A DNA stretch of 64,000 nt from the NCBI RefSeq assembly GCF_014643535.1, contig NZ_BMJQ01000003.1:62001-126000 (forward strand), written 5' to 3'. Shown here one piece after another: positions 61,535 through 64,000 of this stretch. The first letter of the stretch is position 1. The number at the start of each line of letters is the position of its first letter. The stretch comes from Aliidongia dinghuensis. GTDB lineage: Bacteria > Pseudomonadota > Alphaproteobacteria > ATCC43930 > CGMCC-115725. The translations under genes and the position numbers were made by a program. The notes beneath the pieces were generated by a model. That model did not search any database. It was not told the DNA's origin and saw only the letters and a list, made by a program, of their open reading frames with translations.

Positions 61535-61687
61535 TGTTCGGCCGATCAACGGAACTGCCCCCCGAGACGCCGTTGCGGGCCCGCCGCGTCGCGACGAGGC
61601 ACCCGCCATGGTTGCTGAGACCTTGAACGCCGCGACGCCCGATTCAATCCCGTCGATCCGACGAATTTGCGATCGGCAGCTCGATTT

Positions 61688-62956
61688 CTATCCGACGCTT
61701 GCCGACTGCAGCCGGTCGCGCCGGGCCAGGTCCGGAAAGGCCTTGAGCCAGATCAGCACGACGAGGAGCGTGCCGATCCCCCCGATGAGCGCCGCCGGCA
61801 CTGCGCCGAACCAGGCGGCGGTCAGGCCAGATTCGAACTCGCCCAGCTGGTTCGACGTGCCGATGAAGATGAAATTGACGGCACTCACCCGGCCGCGCAT
61901 TTCGTCCGGCGTCTCGAGCTGGACCAGGGACAGGCGAATGACGACGCTGATCGAATCCGCCGCCCCCAGCACGACGAGTGCCACGAGCGACAGCCAGAAC
62001 GAGGTCGAGAGCGCGAAGACCACGGTCGCGAGGCCGAAGATCGCGACGGCCGTCAGCATGATGCGCCCGACCCGTCGCTCGAGCGGGCATTGCGCCAGGA
62101 AGAGCGACATGGAGAGTGCGCCCAGCGCCGGGGCGGAGCGCAATAGCCCGAGCCCCCACGGGCCGATCGCCAGGATGTCGCGCGCGAAGATCGGCAGCAA
62201 CGCCGTGGCGCCGCCCAGCAGGACTGCGAACAGGTCGAGCGAGATGGCGCCGAGGATCGCCGGTCGGCTGCGGATGAAGGCGACGCCGGCGAAGACCGAG
62301 GCGAGCGTCACCGGCTCGCGCCGGGGCGGCGCCCGCTCCAGCCGGATGAAGCCGATGACGAGGCTGGAGACGAGGAACAGTGCCGCCGCCACGGCATAGA
62401 CTGTGCCGGGGCTCAAGGCATAGAGCAGCCCGCCCACGGCGGGCCCGCAGATGATCGCGGTCTGGTTGGCGGTCGACGACCAGGCGAGCGCGCGCGGCAG
62501 AAGATCGGCCGGCACCAGGCCCGGCACCAGCGCCTGCAGGGTCGGCGCCTCGAACGCGCGGGCGGAGCCGATCACGAAGACGGCGGCGAAGATCGGCACG
62601 ATGTCGAGCCGGCCCATGAACCAGGCGAGCGCAAGGCCGCCCACCGCAGCGCCCTCGACCGTCTGGCAGAGGCGCACGATCAGCCGCCGGTCAAACCGGT
62701 CGGCCACCGGTCCGACCACGAAGGCGAGCGCCAGGCCCGGGATGAACTGGGCGAGGCCGACCAGCCCCAACGCGAAAGCGCTGCCGGTCAGGCCGTAGAC
62801 CTGCCAGCCGATGGCCACCGCCTGCATCTGGAACGCGATTGTCGAGAACACGCGGCTTGCCCAGAAGAGCGCGAAGGCGGGATGGCGCAAGACCGAGGGC
62901 GGAACCGCCAGTTCCGGCGCCGGGGCAAGAGGGTCGGCGGGCAGAGCAGACTCCAA
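61688..62956 (-). CDS. MFS exporter (EntS-like subgroup)
   Basis: A 422-residue inner-membrane protein with twelve hydrophobic segments. HPAFALFWASRVFSTIAFQMQAVAIGWQVYGLTGSAFALGLVGLAQFIPGLALAFVVGPVADRFDRRLIVRLCQ is the N-terminal signature of the EntS/MFS_3 type exporters, and PVADRFDRR is its form of the MFS loop motif. EMRGRVSAVNFIFIGTSNQLGEFESGL near the C terminus is equally typical. Export of a siderophore or toxic compound is possible; the substrate is not determinable. A short gap separates it from the Tae4-like operon. Confidence 0.9.
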   Translation of the reverse strand: MESALPADPLAPAPELAVPPSVLRHPAFALFWASRVFSTIAFQMQAVAIGWQVYGLTGSAFALGLVGLAQFIPGLALAFVVGPVADRFDRRLIVRLCQTVEGAAVGGLALAWFMGRLDIVPIFAAVFVIGSARAFEAPTLQALVPGLVPADLLPRALAWSSTANQTAIICGPAVGGLLYALSPGTVYAVAAALFLVSSLVIGFIRLERAPPRREPVTLASVFAGVAFIRSRPAILGAISLDLFAVLLGGATALLPIFARDILAIGPWGLGLLRSAPALGALSMSLFLAQCPLERRVGRIMLTAVAIFGLATVVFALSTSFWLSLVALVVLGAADSISVVIRLSLVQLETPDEMRGRVSAVNFIFIGTSNQLGEFESGLTAAWFGAVPAALIGGIGTLLVVLIWLKAFPDLARRDRLQSASVG

Positions 62957-63117
62957 GTGTCAGGACAAGGCGTGCGCGACAGAGCGTCGCGGCTCGTCTT
63001 CGTCCGGTCAAGCGGAGCGGACGAGGGGCTGCCCTGCCGGCCGTCTGGAGCCGGGTGCCCGTCATAGGATCGAGGCAGGTTCCCTCCTGGCGAAACCCGC
63101 CTCGAAAGGCGGCTCGT

Positions 63118-64000
63118 TCAATCGGCCAGGTCGTCGCCCTGATTGTTCGGGCCGAAGCCCGGCGGTGGCGTGAGCCCGGTGTAATCGCCGATTTCCACGG
63201 CGCTGTAGGGTGCGTTGAGCTGGTTCGGCCCATTGCCGACGACGTTGGTCACGCCGTACTGGAACACGGTCGCCTTGCCCTGGGTGATGATAATGACCCG
63301 ATCATTGAACTGATCGGCGATCAAGGTCTCGGTATTGGCCAGCCGGACCGCCCTCGTCGGCTGGGGGGTGGGATTACTGCCCGCGACCAGGTTCGTGAAG
63401 TACTCGAACACGACCTGCTTCGCCGGGTTGATCTCGACGATGCGGCTGTTGCCGGAATCGGTGATGAGCGTGTCGCCGTTCGGCAGCCGGCTCGCGAATG
63501 CCACGATGTTGAGGCCTGCGGAATACTCGAAAACGATGGTGCCGCGCCGGTTGATCTCGATCACCCGGCTGTTGTTCTCGTCCGCGATCAGGATATGGCC
63601 GTTCGACAGCAGCTCGGCGCTGTTCGGGTTGTTGAGCGCACCCGGGCCGGACGTCGGCCCGTAGGAGAACAAGACCTGCTTGTTGGGACTGACCAGGATG
63701 ACGCGGTTGTTGGCCTGGTCGGTAATGAGGAAGTTGCCGTGCGGCGTCTGGAGCGCGAACACCGGCGTGTTGAGCTGGTTCGGCCCGGAGCCCGCGACAC
63801 CGGCCTGGCCGTACTGGAACAAGATATTGCCCGCACGATCGACCACGATGACCCGGTTGTCGGGGCAGGTCGACGTGCCCGTGCCGGCGATCAGGGTCAG
63901 ACCGCCCGCCAGCCGCTCGACGTCATTCGGCGCGATGATGGCTCCCGGTCCCGGATTGCAGAGGCTGGGATCGTTCGAGCCGAAGCTGTAGACGATGTTC
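63118..64000 (-). CDS. NHL-type beta-propeller protein, 5' end outside window
   Basis: The frame is open to the right edge, so the N terminus is missing; 293 residues are seen. It consists of blades of about 50 residues with a repeated pattern such as NGHILIADENNSRVIEINRRGTIVFEYS, NGDTLITDSGNSRIVEINPAKQVVFEYF, HGNFLITDQANNRVILVSPNKQVLFSYG, matching NHL/6-bladed propellers. A disulfide is possible between two Cys in the visible N-terminal part (SLCNPG and TSTCPDN). The C terminus is acidic and Asn/Gly/Pro-rich. It is likely exported, but the signal peptide is not visible. Role unknown. Confidence 0.8.
   Translation of the reverse strand, partial: NIVYSFGSNDPSLCNPGPGAIIAPNDVERLAGGLTLIAGTGTSTCPDNRVIVVDRAGNILFQYGQAGVAGSGPNQLNTPVFALQTPHGNFLITDQANNRVILVSPNKQVLFSYGPTSGPGALNNPNSAELLSNGHILIADENNSRVIEINRRGTIVFEYSAGLNIVAFASRLPNGDTLITDSGNSRIVEINPAKQVVFEYFTNLVAGSNPTPQPTRAVRLANTETLIADQFNDRVIIITQGKATVFQYGVTNVVGNGPNQLNAPYSAVEIGDYTGLTPPPGFGPNNQGDDLAD

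Overview
The window is GC-rich, densely packed chromosomal DNA from an alphaproteobacterium, most likely of the Rhodospirillales type. The evidence is gene content and order: the divergent cycM / kdsB-pheA pair, SRP RNA followed by dnaX-ybaB-recR, rpmH-rnpA-yidD-yidC-yihA-argB, a cobD-type aminotransferase, an FzlA-like division protein, gltD-gltB, and a perfect CtrA-type box (TTAA-N7-TTAAC). I see no insertion sequence, prophage, plasmid replication gene or CRISPR array. Exact taxonomy cannot be read from the sequence alone.

Layout. 1-8 kb: an unnamed duplicated-module protein cut by the left edge, a TfoX-domain protein, a small lipoprotein, malate synthase A with a glutathione transferase, an M17 aminopeptidase, a MarR regulator, and a minus-strand operon cycM-hisN-ghrA. 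8-15 kb: kdsB, pheA, a CueR-type copper regulator, a YnfA membrane protein, nudC, the SRP RNA, dnaX, ybaB and recR. 15-20 kb: a LysR/MFS divergent pair and two large adjacent pentapeptide-repeat proteins. 20-29 kb: rmuC with a thioesterase, divergent from def-fmt-truA; the lysine-pathway genes dapD-dapE; a pyrimidine 5'-nucleotidase and cobD. 29-35 kb: a cupin, a DUF2336 protein behind a CtrA-type box, a methyltransferase, a MoaD/ThiS-like protein paired with an Asp-box propeller, a metallo-beta-lactamase-fold hydrolase, and argB. 35-41 kb: yihA, yidC, yidD, rnpA, rpmH, ribonuclease D, tRNA-Leu(CAG), an NDUFA9-like protein and a UPF0114 membrane protein.

41-45 kb is the most unusual stretch. 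A LysR regulator divergent from a secreted two-lobed aspartic-protease-fold protein occurs twice in tandem. In copy 1 the regulator is complete but the protease has lost both catalytic Asp-Thr-Gly motifs. In copy 2 the protease keeps both motifs but the regulator is cut down to its DNA-binding domain. The regulators share a 248-bp, nearly identical, gap-free DNA repeat.

45-64 kb: gltD-gltB (glutamate synthase), a phospholipase C/acid phosphatase-type phosphoesterase, a B12-binding radical SAM protein, an orphan peptide-binding protein divergent from an ArsR regulator with a clear operator, a PAS_5 protein, a chemoreceptor, an FzlA-like protein, a VOC protein, a Tae4-like peptidoglycan amidase translationally coupled to a secreted protein that could be its immunity partner, an MFS exporter, and an NHL-type propeller protein cut by the right edge.

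Regulation visible in the sequence includes inverted repeats burying the ribosome binding sites of the MarR and CueR genes, an 18-bp ArsR-type palindrome inside a promoter, strong sigma70-like promoters for rpmH and tRNA-Leu, and hairpin terminators between convergent genes.
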